Origin: Nocardia sp. NBC_00565
GTDB taxonomy: Bacteria > Actinomycetota > Actinomycetes > Mycobacteriales > Mycobacteriaceae
DNA length: 64,000 nucleotides
Reading direction: 5' to 3'
Assembly: GCF_036345915.1 (NCBI RefSeq)
Contig: NZ_CP107785.1
Coordinates: forward strand, 5,022,001 to 5,086,000
A model generated the notes under the pieces. That model was not told the DNA's origin and ran no database searches. It saw only the letters and a list, made by a program, of their open reading frames with translations. This document shows, one piece after another, positions 9,334 to 17,102 of this stretch; the first letter of the stretch is position 1; the number at the start of each line of letters is the position of its first letter. Position numbers and translations under genes: made by a program.

Positions 9334-9670
9334 GAGCGAGCTGGAACACCGTGTCGGGATCGACTTTCTCGTCGCGCTTGACTTCGCGAACACCGAAACC
9401 CTTGCTGTACACCGTCTTCGCACCGTGCACCACGGCAACCGCCATCCCAGGAATCCCGGAATCCGCCATCAGCGATTCGATCAGCCCATCCAGCTGCCCT
9501 ACCGCAACGGCCCGGTCCGGCAGCGCGAGCCCGACAACCTGGTTCGGCGCCAGCTCCGACGTCGTCGACGCCGCGCTCTCCACCCCGTCTTTCGTCGATG
9601 ATGTGCAGCTCACCAGTAGCGCGACCGCGGGAACCGCGATCGCTGCCAGCCAGCGTCTACGACGCGTCAT
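9334..9670 (-). pseudogene. Truncated class C beta-lactamase/penicillin-binding-like lipoprotein
   Basis: The reading frame starts at 9670 with a lipoprotein signal (RRRRWLAAIA ... LLVSC, lipobox cysteine 22) and continues as the N-terminal part of the serine beta-lactamase/D-alanyl-D-alanine carboxypeptidase family: SGIPGMAVAVV, SKGFGVRE, VDPDTVFQLA. Family members continue from this point into the catalytic SxxK motif, but here similarity stops abruptly at residue 112 (about 9334). The frame runs on with unrelated residues into the 3' end of the convergent hydrolase, stopping at 9272. The enzyme cannot be active. A deletion that joined this gene to the hydrolase's downstream sequence is the simplest explanation. 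Confidence 0.7.
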
Positions 9671-9752
9671 GGATCATGACGGTAGACCGCCCAGCCCACC
9701 GATGTGAGCCATTCACGAGACCTTCAGCACCACATCAGCAAACAATCTCGCG

Positions 9753-10247
9753 TCACGCCGGACCCACCTCCCCCGCAGGCCGACCTTCATCGTCCCGCGA
9801 TCCGACAACGACAGCGATCACCAGGACAAAAGCGATCAGAGCGCAGCCGGTTCGGGTGAAGTGGAACAATTCCCAGCGGTGCAGGATGGTGGCGTAGTCG
9901 CTCGGCGGCCCGCTCACCGCCCAGACCTTGATCTTCTGGTTGATCGGCACGTTGCCCAACCGTGTGACGAGAAACGAGGTCACGGCCAATGCCGATGCGG
10001 CGGCGGACAATCGACGTGCGCGTGATGTCGAGCGCACCGCCAAGACCAAGGTGCTCAGCACGGTCAGGCCCATGAGAATCTGCATCACGGGACCGTTGAC
10101 CCGCATGAGCGCGGTATGGAAGGTGAAGCGAACGTCGAGTGGTACCTCCCGAAATGCGTACAGGACGTTGACCGCGCCGTATCCGAAGGCTCCGGCCAGC
10201 AGGCCGGGGAACAACAACGCCGCCGCGCGGACGAGTTTGGACAGCAA
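9753..10247 (-). CDS. DUF1772 (anthrone oxygenase-like) membrane protein
   Basis: The 164-residue protein has four predicted membrane segments (about 7-27, 50-70, 82-102 and 135-155) and family-like motifs LGNVPINQKIKVW and WELFHFTRTGCA, typical of DUF1772, which includes fungal anthrone oxygenases; the bacterial role is unknown. The start is a TTG at 10247 with GGGAG 6 nt upstream; the overlapping ATG frame is not family-like. It is divergent from a TetR gene, with a palindromic operator between them at 10268-10288, so it is very likely the TetR target. Confidence 0.75.
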   Translation of the reverse strand: MLSKLVRAAALLFPGLLAGAFGYGAVNVLYAFREVPLDVRFTFHTALMRVNGPVMQILMGLTVLSTLVLAVRSTSRARRLSAAASALAVTSFLVTRLGNVPINQKIKVWAVSGPPSDYATILHRWELFHFTRTGCALIAFVLVIAVVVGSRDDEGRPAGEVGPA

Positions 10248-10267
10248 TGGGGACTCCCGTCATCGAT

Positions 10268-10288
10268 ATTGCAACTCATAGTTGCGAT
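10268..10288. promoter_or_regulatory. Palindromic TetR operator 1
   Basis: The site reads TTGCAAC-N5-GTTGCGA (arms 10269-10275 and 10281-10287). It sits 20 bp upstream of the DUF1772 start. It is the mirror twin of the site at 10318-10336, which has the same arms and spacer length. Confidence 0.7.
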
Positions 10289-10317
10289 ACGATGAGCATG
10301 CCCGGATCGACCCGATA

Positions 10318-10336
10318 TCGCAACAAGGAGTTGCAA
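10318..10336. promoter_or_regulatory. Palindromic TetR operator 2, covering the tetR ribosome site
   Basis: The site reads TCGCAAC-N5-GTTGCAA. Its spacer is the AAGGA ribosome site of tetR and its last base is the first base of the tetR start codon. This placement suggests tight autorepression. Confidence 0.7.
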
Positions 10337-10938
10337 TGAGTTCCGTCGCGCCACCCGGACGTGGGCCGAAGGTTCGTGCCGCCGTATTGGATGCGGCGGT
10401 GCGCGAACTCGGTGAGCAGGGGTACGCCGCCTTCAACGTCGAGAATGTCGCGCGACGGGCGGGCGTGCACAAGACGACGGTGTATCGCCGCTGGCCCGAG
10501 CGCGACGCGTTGATCGCCGACGCGCTGGCCGAGAGCGTCACGGCCGAAATCCCCATCCCCGATACGGGTTCCATCGACACGGATCTGCGGGGATTGGCGC
10601 GCAGTCTGGTCACGTGGCTGAAAAGCCCAGGGGGACAAGCCGTTCTGGCCGTCTTACTCTCCGAGACAGCCGGGTCCGCCCGGCCACCCGATGTCGTCCG
10701 GCACATCTTTCGCGACCGCATCAGGCAAGCACTACCCGTGGTCGGCCGCGCCGTCGAACGCGGCGAGCTGCCCGCGAACACCGATGCGGCCGAACTCGTC
10801 AAGGCGCTCGTCGCGCCGATCTACTTCCGCACACTCATTACTCGGGAACAAGTGACCGACGACACCGCCGACTCCGCCGCCCGCCTGGCCTTGACCGGCG
10901 CTCGCGCGGGACTGTTCGAGCTACCGCGCGATAGATAA
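10336..10938 (+). CDS. TetR/AcrR-family transcriptional repressor
   Basis: The 200-residue protein has an N-terminal TetR helix-turn-helix: VRAAVLDAAVRELGEQGY, then FNVENVARRAGVHKTTVYRRW at about residues 30-50, and a C-terminal ligand/dimer domain of the TetR_C_11 kind. The start ATG at 10336 has AAGGAG 5 nt upstream and is preferred over the upstream in-frame ATG at 10282, which lies inside the operator region. It diverges from the DUF1772 gene and probably represses both. The 3' end lies 1 bp from the convergent ABC ATPase gene. Confidence 0.85.
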   Translation: MSSVAPPGRGPKVRAAVLDAAVRELGEQGYAAFNVENVARRAGVHKTTVYRRWPERDALIADALAESVTAEIPIPDTGSIDTDLRGLARSLVTWLKSPGGQAVLAVLLSETAGSARPPDVVRHIFRDRIRQALPVVGRAVERGELPANTDAAELVKALVAPIYFRTLITREQVTDDTADSAARLALTGARAGLFELPRDR

Positions 10939-10939
10939 C

Positions 10940-11731
10940 TCAGTGTTCGTCCAGTACCGCGCGCAGGAAATCGCGGGTTCGGTCCTGTTGGGGGGCGGTG
11001 AAGATCTGGTCCGGGTCGCCGTCCTCGAGTACGCGTCCGGCATCGAACATCATTACGCGATCGGAAACCTTACGGGCGAAGCGCATTTCGTGGGTTACGC
11101 AGAGGAAGGTGATCTCGGTGGTTGCGGCGATATCGGCCAGCAGGTGCAGGACTCCGGTTACCAGTTCCGGGTCCAGCGCGGAGGTCACCTCGTCCAGCAG
11201 TAGGACTTCGGGGTCCATGGCGAGCGCTCTGGCGATGGCTACACGCTGCTGCTGGCCGCCGGAGAGGTGAGCGGGGCGGGCGTTGATCTTGTCGGTGAGG
11301 CCGACAAGTTCGAGCAGCTCCCGGGCGCGCTGTTCGGCCTCGTCCTTGGACTTTCCGAGGCCACGGATCGGGCCCTCGGTGATATTGCGCAGTACGGTCA
11401 TATTCGGGAACAGATTGAACTGCTGGAAGACCATGCCGATCTTGCGGCGCACTCGGCGCAGATGCGCCTCGTCGGCGGGAACGAGTTTGTCGCCGCGTTG
11501 TCGGTGGCTCAGATATTCGCCGCCGACTTCGATGGTGCCCGCGTCTATCCGCTCGAGGCCCATCAGCAGGCGCAGAATGGTGGTCTTGCCCGAGCCGGAC
11601 GGCCCGATCAGCGTGACGAATTCTCCTGGCGCGACCGAGAAGTCGAGTTTGTCCAGGCACACCGTGGTCCCGTAGCGCTTCTCCACATCGGTGAACCGGA
11701 TCATCGGGGCATCGGTCGAGCTCGCGATCAT
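10940..11731 (-). CDS. Amino-acid/ectoine-type ABC transporter ATPase
   Basis: The 263-residue ATPase resembles EhuA and GlnQ. It has Walker A GPSGSGKT, Q-loop in MVFQQFNLFPNMTV, signature LSGGQQQR, Walker B VLLLDEVTSALDPE and the H-loop CVTHEM. It drives a polar amino-acid or ectoine-type importer with the two permeases and binding protein upstream. The start is taken as ATG at 11731, 4 bp after the permease stop; a GTG at 11752 would overlap that permease. It is the last gene of a four-gene transport operon that belongs to the catabolic cluster reaching 23806. Confidence 0.85.
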   Translation of the reverse strand: MIASSTDAPMIRFTDVEKRYGTTVCLDKLDFSVAPGEFVTLIGPSGSGKTTILRLLMGLERIDAGTIEVGGEYLSHRQRGDKLVPADEAHLRRVRRKIGMVFQQFNLFPNMTVLRNITEGPIRGLGKSKDEAEQRARELLELVGLTDKINARPAHLSGGQQQRVAIARALAMDPEVLLLDEVTSALDPELVTGVLHLLADIAATTEITFLCVTHEMRFARKVSDRVMMFDAGRVLEDGDPDQIFTAPQQDRTRDFLRAVLDEH

Positions 11732-11735
11732 CGGT

Positions 11736-12413
11736 TCAGACCTTTTCGACACGTCGTTCCAACTTTCGTACCAGGATCGAGCATGGGTAGCTCAGTGCCA
11801 GGAAGGTCAGGCCGACCGCGAACCACGCCTCGGGTCCGGCGCCACCGGTATCGGCCGCATACTCGGTTTTGACCTGGTAGACCATGTCGAGGATGACGAT
11901 CGAGGACAGCAGCGGTACCTCCTTGAACATGGCGATCGTGTAGTTGCCGAGGGCGGGCAGTACCCGCGGCACCGCCTGCGGCAAGATCACGTCGGTCCAG
12001 GTGCGCGTTCGCGGCAGGTTCAACGCGGTGGCCGCTTCCCATTGCGCCGCGGGCACCGCATCGATGCCCGCACGGAACACCTCCGAGGTGTAGCAGGCAT
12101 AGTGCACGCCGAGCGCGGTCACACCGACCACCAGACGTTGGGTATCGATCGACAACCCGCCGAGCAGGTCCGGGCGCACCACCCAGTAGAGCACGAACAC
12201 CTGTACCAAAAGCGGTGTGCTGCGGATGAATTCGACGAATGCCCACAGCACTTGGTCGACGATCGGAATCTGCAACCGGCGGATGACCGCGATGATCAGA
12301 CCGAGCACATACGCGACCAGCGATCCGAGCACGGTGTACTGGATCGTGACGAGCAGCCCGTCCCAGATGAAGGGAAAGGCGTCGAAGAAGCGGTCCCACC
12401 GCCATTTCGCCAT
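11736..12413 (-). CDS. ABC transporter permease, EhuD-like
   Basis: The 225-residue protein is an HisM/EhuD-type permease with about five membrane segments and the ATPase-coupling EAA loop around EAATALNLPRTRTWTDVILPQA. The start ATG at 12413 overlaps the upstream permease stop by one base (TGATG), so the two are coupled. With the 12413-13138 permease it should form a heterodimeric channel. The import substrate is not fixed by sequence alone. Confidence 0.85.
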   Translation of the reverse strand: MAKWRWDRFFDAFPFIWDGLLVTIQYTVLGSLVAYVLGLIIAVIRRLQIPIVDQVLWAFVEFIRSTPLLVQVFVLYWVVRPDLLGGLSIDTQRLVVGVTALGVHYACYTSEVFRAGIDAVPAAQWEAATALNLPRTRTWTDVILPQAVPRVLPALGNYTIAMFKEVPLLSSIVILDMVYQVKTEYAADTGGAGPEAWFAVGLTFLALSYPCSILVRKLERRVEKV

Positions 12414-13138
12414 CAGACCCCCACCCGCGCCGAGAGCCGGATGCTCGCGCGCTTCGGCCGCCGCCCGACCCGCCGGGCCGCCAGCCACTCCAGTACCCGC
12501 ATGATCAGCGTGATCGCCACCGCGATGAGCAGGTACACGACGAGCTGGATCCCATAGATCAGACCGAGCTCACGGGAGAACGCGGGCACCGCACGCAGTT
12601 CATCGGCCTTCTTGAACACCTCGGGCACCGCGATAAAGCTCAGCAGCGCAGTCGCTTTCACGAGCTGGATGAACAGATTGTTGAACGAGGGCAGCATCTC
12701 GACCACCGCCTGCGGCAGGATCACTCGCCACATGCGTTGCGCCGGTGACAGATTCACCGCGATGGCGGCCTCGACCTGCGCCTGCGGCACGGATCGGATT
12801 GCGCCCCTGACGATCTCGGCACCATAGGCACCGTGATTGAGGCCGAGCACGATGATGCCGATCACCAGCAGCCCCTTCGCCGTCGCCCCCAGCGATACCC
12901 CGAAGAAGATCGGTATCGCCACCGCGAAGAAGAACAGCTGCACCACCTCCGAACTGCCTCGAAAACCCTCGACATAGAGGCGGGTGACGAACCGCACCGG
13001 CAGCGACGGCGACAGCATCGCGATCCCGGCGGCAAAGGACAGCACAACGGTCAGCGCGATGCCGCCGACCGCCGCCCACACCGTGAAGGGCAGCCCCTCG
13101 AGGACCCGGTCGAGATAGATCGAGAAGTTCGACGACAC
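12413..13138 (-). CDS. ABC transporter permease, EhuC-like
   Basis: The 241-residue protein is an HisM/EhuC-type permease with membrane segments and the coupling loop VEAAIAVNLSPAQRMWRV followed by ILPQAV. It starts with GTG at 13138, 6 bp after the binding-protein stop. The basic C-terminal tail (RRVGRRPKR) is cytoplasmic. Best overall resemblance is to ectoine/hydroxyectoine or polar amino-acid permeases, but the neighbourhood lacks the ectoine hydrolase and deacetylase genes, so the true substrate may differ. Confidence 0.85.
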   Translation of the reverse strand: MSSNFSIYLDRVLEGLPFTVWAAVGGIALTVVLSFAAGIAMLSPSLPVRFVTRLYVEGFRGSSEVVQLFFFAVAIPIFFGVSLGATAKGLLVIGIIVLGLNHGAYGAEIVRGAIRSVPQAQVEAAIAVNLSPAQRMWRVILPQAVVEMLPSFNNLFIQLVKATALLSFIAVPEVFKKADELRAVPAFSRELGLIYGIQLVVYLLIAVAITLIMRVLEWLAARRVGRRPKRASIRLSARVGV

Positions 13139-13144
13139 GAGGGG

Positions 13145-14032
13145 TCAAGCCGCGCAGTACTGTTCGGCCGTGGCCGCCGGATCGGCTTCGTTCGCCTTGG
13201 TCAGACCGAACGGCTCCACCAGTTTCAACCATTCGCCGCTTTCGTGCAGTGCGCGCAGCTCGCGGTTGAAGTCCTCGCGGAATTTGTCGTCGCCGATACG
13301 GAAGTTGAACGTGCCAACGTCCGGCTTGTTGCCGAATCGGAAGGACGGGCCGACCTCCAGCTCGGCGTCCTGATTGTTCTTCACCAGCCACGCGGCGGTG
13401 ACGTCGAGCATCGCGGCACCGTAGACGTCCTTGTTGCGCACCGCACGCAGGATGTCGTCCTGCTTGGCCATCGGCTCGATGAGCTGGGATGGCACACCTG
13501 AGGTCTGCGCGTAGCCGTTCTCGACCGCGCCGCCCAGGGTGGCGATCCGGACGTTCTCGCGCGTGATGTCCTCGAAGCGATTGATCTTGCGGGGATTGCC
13601 CGCCGGCACCAGGAAGGCCGATCCCACCTGGTAATCGGGGGTGGCGAAGGCCGAACTCTCGCACCGCTTGGGATTGATGAACATACCGGCCGCCACGAAG
13701 GCGTAGTTCTTCGCCCGCACCCCGTCGATGAGTCCGTCGAAATCGGTGACCACGCCCTCGACTTCGTTGATGCCGAGTCGCTTCAACACCGCGCGCGCCA
13801 CGGTCGGCGCGTATCCGGTCAGCTGACCGTCGGCACCGAGGAAGGCCCACGGCGCTTCGTTGGCGAAACCGACCTTGATCTTGCCCGAGGACTTCGCGTC
13901 CTCGTAGGTCACCGCCGCCGCATCGTCGCCGCCCAGGCCGCAGCCCGACACCACCACCAGGGTGGCCGCGGCCACCGCGACGGCCATCGCGCGGCGCAAA
14001 CGCCCGCGCGCACCCCCGAATTCGATCCGCAT
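13145..14032 (-). CDS. ABC transporter substrate-binding lipoprotein, EhuB-like
   Basis: The 295-residue protein is a family 3 solute-binding protein. A lipoprotein signal ends in VVVSGC (Cys31), anchoring it outside the membrane. Domain features include IKVGFANEAPWAF, YAPTVARAVLKRLGI and VVTDFDGLIDGVRAKNYAFVAAGMFI. It delivers substrate to the two permeases downstream (6-bp gap). AAGGGAAG lies upstream of the ATG. It heads the transport operon, whose promoter must be in the 345-bp region to its right. Confidence 0.85.
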   Translation of the reverse strand: MRIEFGGARGRLRRAMAVAVAAATLVVVSGCGLGGDDAAAVTYEDAKSSGKIKVGFANEAPWAFLGADGQLTGYAPTVARAVLKRLGINEVEGVVTDFDGLIDGVRAKNYAFVAAGMFINPKRCESSAFATPDYQVGSAFLVPAGNPRKINRFEDITRENVRIATLGGAVENGYAQTSGVPSQLIEPMAKQDDILRAVRNKDVYGAAMLDVTAAWLVKNNQDAELEVGPSFRFGNKPDVGTFNFRIGDDKFREDFNRELRALHESGEWLKLVEPFGLTKANEADPAATAEQYCAA

Positions 14033-14377
14033 GACCCGACTTCCCTTCTACCCGCCGTACCGACCGCGAGTCGACCCATGGTGGCGAATGAACTTTGCGA
14101 TGACCTGGTCGAGTTCTTTACGCTCGGATGACGAACCCGATCGGCCGCACACGTGCGGCAAACTCGCCGTATTTGCCGACCGGCCGATGCACAGCTGCCG
14201 GAGGTTTGACCGGTGTCCGCACGGGTATTTCGAAAGCTGTTGACCGCGAACGACATAACGCTCGACGTCGCCGGGTTCGGCTGCCGATATCGCGGCCACT
14301 GCGCTAGCGACTGCTTGCAGGTCGCTCGAAAGAACCAGCGGTAGCGACTGCTTGCAGGTCGCTCGAAAGAACCAGCG
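14033..14377. other. Intergenic region, transport operon promoter and tandem repeat
   Basis: No gene was seen. The left part (14033-14300) should hold the promoter of the binding-protein operon (minus), but no convincing -35/-10 pair or GntR site stood out. The right part is occupied by two full copies of the 37-bp tandem repeat described at 14305-14404. Confidence 0.5.
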
Positions 14378-14404
14378 CTAGCGACTGCTTGCAGGTCGCT
14401 CGAA
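14305..14404. repeat. 37-bp tandem repeat at the 3' end of the tartrate dehydrogenase gene
   Basis: Units begin TAGCGACTGCTTGCAG at 14305, 14342 and 14379, an exact 37-bp period. The first two full units are identical apart from the joining base and the third is partial (26 matching bases). The third unit encodes the last residues of the dehydrogenase (ERPASSR-stop), so the array looks like a duplication of the gene's own 3' end. There are no spacers, so it is not a CRISPR. Confidence 0.9.
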
Positions 14405-15484
14405 CAGATCAGCCAGCTCGGCCGCACGGTGCGCGATGGCGCTGCCGAGATCACCGGTCGTCGCGGTGCCGCCGAGATCGGGTGTGCGGATACGACCTTC
14501 GCGCAGCACGTCGCACACCGCGCGGTCCACGGCCGCGGCGGCGTGCTGCTCGCCGAGATGCTCCAGCAGCATGGCTCCGGCGAGGATCTGCGCGACCGGA
14601 TTCGCGATGCCCTGCCCGGCGATATCGGGCGCGCTGCCGTGCACCGCTTCGAACATCGAGGGCGCGGTGCGATCGGGATTGATATTGCCCGATGGGGCCA
14701 GACCGAGCCCACCGGTGACAGCGGCGGCGAGGTCGGACAGTATGTCGCCGAACAGATTCGACCCGACGATCACATCCAGCCGATCCGGGTGCAGCACGAT
14801 CTCGGCGGCCAGCGCGTCGACATGCAGTTGCCGGGTCGACACCTGCGGATACTCCGCCGCGATTCGCTCGAAGATGCTGTCCCAGTACGGCATCGAGTGC
14901 AGCAGGCCGTTGGACTTGGTGGCCGAGCACAACCGGCCGTTGCGTTCGGCGGCCCGCTCGAAGGCGTAGCGGATGATCCGTTCGCAGCCGACCCGCGTGA
15001 AAACCGATTCCTGCAGCACGAATTCGTCCGGGCGGCCCGGATTGTGCATGCCGCCGATGGCGGAGTATTCACCCTCCGAGTTCTCCCGCACGATCAGAAT
15101 GTCCAGGTCGTCGGCGGTGCGATCGCGCAATGCCGATTCGGTGCCCGGCAGCAGCCGGACCGGACGCAGGTTCACGTACTGGCCGAAGGCACGGCGCAGC
15201 GGAATCAGCAGACCCCACAGCGACACATGGTCGGGAACGCCCGGAAATCCGACCGCGCCGAGCAGGATCGCGTCGAATCCGGCCAGCAGTTCGGGCGCGT
15301 CGGCGGGCATCATCGCACCGGTGCGCAGGTAGTTCTCACACGACCAGTCGAATTCGGTCCATTCGATGCCGGGCAGCACCGCGTCGAGCACTCCGACGGC
15401 CTCGGCGGTGACATCGACACCGATGCCGTCCCCAGGAATAGTCGCGATCCGGTGCCCACCCGTCACCCGACCACCACCCCTCAT
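14378..15484 (-). CDS. Tartrate/D-malate/isopropylmalate-type dehydrogenase
   Basis: The 368-residue protein is a beta-decarboxylating NAD dehydrogenase of the isopropylmalate/tartrate dehydrogenase family. It has the opening strand [14 protein letters not shown], substrate-loop residues RENSEGEYS, Lys in SATKSNGL, and the metal-binding aspartates in [16 protein letters not shown]. The tartrate/D-malate subgroup is favoured over LeuB by the sequence [19 protein letters not shown] and by the catabolic context. ATG 15484 is taken as start; GTG 15466 is an alternative. Its last codons are part of the 37-bp repeat. Likely role: oxidative decarboxylation of a 2-hydroxy-diacid in this catabolic pathway. 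Confidence 0.8.
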   Translation of the reverse strand: MRGGGRVTGGHRIATIPGDGIGVDVTAEAVGVLDAVLPGIEWTEFDWSCENYLRTGAMMPADAPELLAGFDAILLGAVGFPGVPDHVSLWGLLIPLRRAFGQYVNLRPVRLLPGTESALRDRTADDLDILIVRENSEGEYSAIGGMHNPGRPDEFVLQESVFTRVGCERIIRYAFERAAERNGRLCSATKSNGLLHSMPYWDSIFERIAAEYPQVSTRQLHVDALAAEIVLHPDRLDVIVGSNLFGDILSDLAAAVTGGLGLAPSGNINPDRTAPSMFEAVHGSAPDIAGQGIANPVAQILAGAMLLEHLGEQHAAAAVDRAVCDVLREGRIRTPDLGGTATTGDLGSAIAHRAAELADLFERPASSR

Positions 15485-15507
15485 GGAATCGCTCCGCGAT
15501 GCAGCAT

Positions 15508-16980
15508 TCACAGTCGTACTCCGATGTATTTGGTCTCCAGGAACTCGTCGATGCCGGTGAGCCCGCCTTCGCGGCCGAGCCCCGATTCCTTCACACCGCC
15601 GAACGGGGCGGCCGGATTCGATACGACCCCCTGATTCAACCCCACCATCCCGGATTCCAGCGCCTCGCAGACCCGCAATCCGCGTCGCAGATTTTCGGTG
15701 AAGACGTAGCTCACCAATCCGTATGGCGTGTCGTTGGCGCGGGAGATGACCTCGGCTTCGGTGTCGAAGACGCCGATCGCCGCGACCGGTCCGAAGATCT
15801 CGGTGTGGCACATCTCGGCGTCGTCCGGGACATCGGTCAGTACCGTCGCGGGATAGAAGTTCCCCGGGCCGTCCAGCGCGACGCCGCCGGTGCGCACGGT
15901 GGCGCCTCGACCGAGGGCGTCGGCGACCAGACTCTCCACCTTCGCCACCGCGGCGGCATCGATGAGCGGACCGACGACGACACCCGGTTCGGTGCCGCGC
16001 CCCACCGGCAGCGCCGCCAGGCGAGCGGTCAGTCGCGCGGCGAATTCTTCGGCGACGTTGCGCTGCACGAAGATTCGATTCGCCGCAGTACACGCCTGCC
16101 CGATATTGCGCATCTTCGCCGCCATCGCGCCCTCGACGGCCTCGTCGAGATCCGCGTCGTCGAACACGATGAACGGCGCGTTGCCGCCGAGCTCCATCGA
16201 CGTGCGCATCACGGTCCGCGCGCACTGTTCGAGCAGCGATTTCCCGACGGCGGTCGAGCCGGTGAACGACAGCTTGCGGGAGCGACTGTCCAGAATGAGC
16301 GGCGTCATCACCGCGCTCGGGTCGGCGGTGATGATCACATTCACGACACCGGCGGGCACACCGACCCGATCCAGGATGTCGGCCAGCGCCAACATCGAAA
16401 GTGGTGTCTGCTCAGCGGGTTTCACCACGCAGGTGCACCCAGCGGCCAGTGCCGGTCCGATCTTGCGGGTGCCCATGGCCAGCGGGAAATTCCACGGCGT
16501 GATGAGCAGGCTGGGCCCGACCGGCTGCCTGGTCACCAGGAAGCGCGATCCGCCCGCGGGCGCGGGTAGGTAGCCGCCGTCGAGACGGACGGCCTCCTCG
16601 GCGAACCAGCGGAAAAACTCGGCGGCATAGGCAATTTCACCCCGGGCTTCGGCCAGCGGCTTGCCCATTTCCAGGGTCATGATCAATGCGAGACGTTCGG
16701 TGTCGGCGAGTAGCGCCCGGTGGGCGTCCATCAGGATATCGCTGCGCTGCCGCGGCGGCGTGCGCGCCCATTCCGCCTGGGCGTGATCGGCGGCGGCCAG
16801 CGCTTCCAGTCCGGCGATCGCGTCGGCGTCGGCCACCTCGCATAGCAGTTGTCCGGTCGCCGGATCCGTGACCGGCAGCGAGCCGGACCCGCCGCGCCAT
16901 TGTCCGCCTATGTACAGACCTGTTGGCACAGAGTCGATCGCGGCGCGTTCCGCCGCGGTCAGGGTGGTCTCGGTGAGCAT
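15508..16980 (-). CDS. NAD(P)-dependent succinate-semialdehyde-type dehydrogenase
   Basis: The 490-residue aldehyde dehydrogenase has all catalytic residues: Asn164 in TPWNF, general base Glu263 in MELGGNAP and nucleophile Cys297 in GQACTAANR. Overall it resembles GabD-type succinate-semialdehyde dehydrogenases. With the neighbouring class III aminotransferase it would oxidise the semialdehyde formed by transamination of an omega-amino acid. ATG 16980 has AAAGGAG 8 nt upstream. It is divergent from the aminotransferase, and the interval contains the shared 17-bp site at 17051-17067. It is followed 23 bp later by the dehydrogenase gene, so the two are probably co-transcribed. Confidence 0.85.
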   Translation of the reverse strand: MLTETTLTAAERAAIDSVPTGLYIGGQWRGGSGSLPVTDPATGQLLCEVADADAIAGLEALAAADHAQAEWARTPPRQRSDILMDAHRALLADTERLALIMTLEMGKPLAEARGEIAYAAEFFRWFAEEAVRLDGGYLPAPAGGSRFLVTRQPVGPSLLITPWNFPLAMGTRKIGPALAAGCTCVVKPAEQTPLSMLALADILDRVGVPAGVVNVIITADPSAVMTPLILDSRSRKLSFTGSTAVGKSLLEQCARTVMRTSMELGGNAPFIVFDDADLDEAVEGAMAAKMRNIGQACTAANRIFVQRNVAEEFAARLTARLAALPVGRGTEPGVVVGPLIDAAAVAKVESLVADALGRGATVRTGGVALDGPGNFYPATVLTDVPDDAEMCHTEIFGPVAAIGVFDTEAEVISRANDTPYGLVSYVFTENLRRGLRVCEALESGMVGLNQGVVSNPAAPFGGVKESGLGREGGLTGIDEFLETKYIGVRL

Positions 16981-17050
16981 GGCAGGGGCTCCTTTCCTTG
17001 CTGACGCAGCCTCCGGCCATTGCTGCGACCCCAGCGCCCATGATATTCAT

Positions 17051-17067
17051 ATTGTCAACAATCCGAC
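17051..17067. promoter_or_regulatory. Putative GntR/FCD operator, copy 1
   Basis: ATTGTCAACAATCCGAC contains the palindrome ATTGT-CA-ACAAT, which fits the FadR/FCD-type consensus TNGTNNNACNA. The same 17 bases occur at 21601-21617. A possible plus-strand promoter uses TTGTCA inside the site as -35 and TGTAGCTT as an extended -10, 16 bp away. The obvious regulator is the GntR/FCD protein at 23129. Confidence 0.7.
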
Positions 17068-17102
17068 AATCTGTAGCTTCGCTCCCCGGGAGGCGGATCA
17101 CT

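Noticed and set aside
10940..14032. Calling the importer an ectoine transporter (ehuABCD) outright
   Set aside because: Similarity is real, but the ectoine breakdown enzymes are absent and the enzyme set points to another substrate.
14305..14404. Possible CRISPR array
   Set aside because: The units abut with no spacers, and one unit is the end of a gene, so it is a plain tandem duplication.
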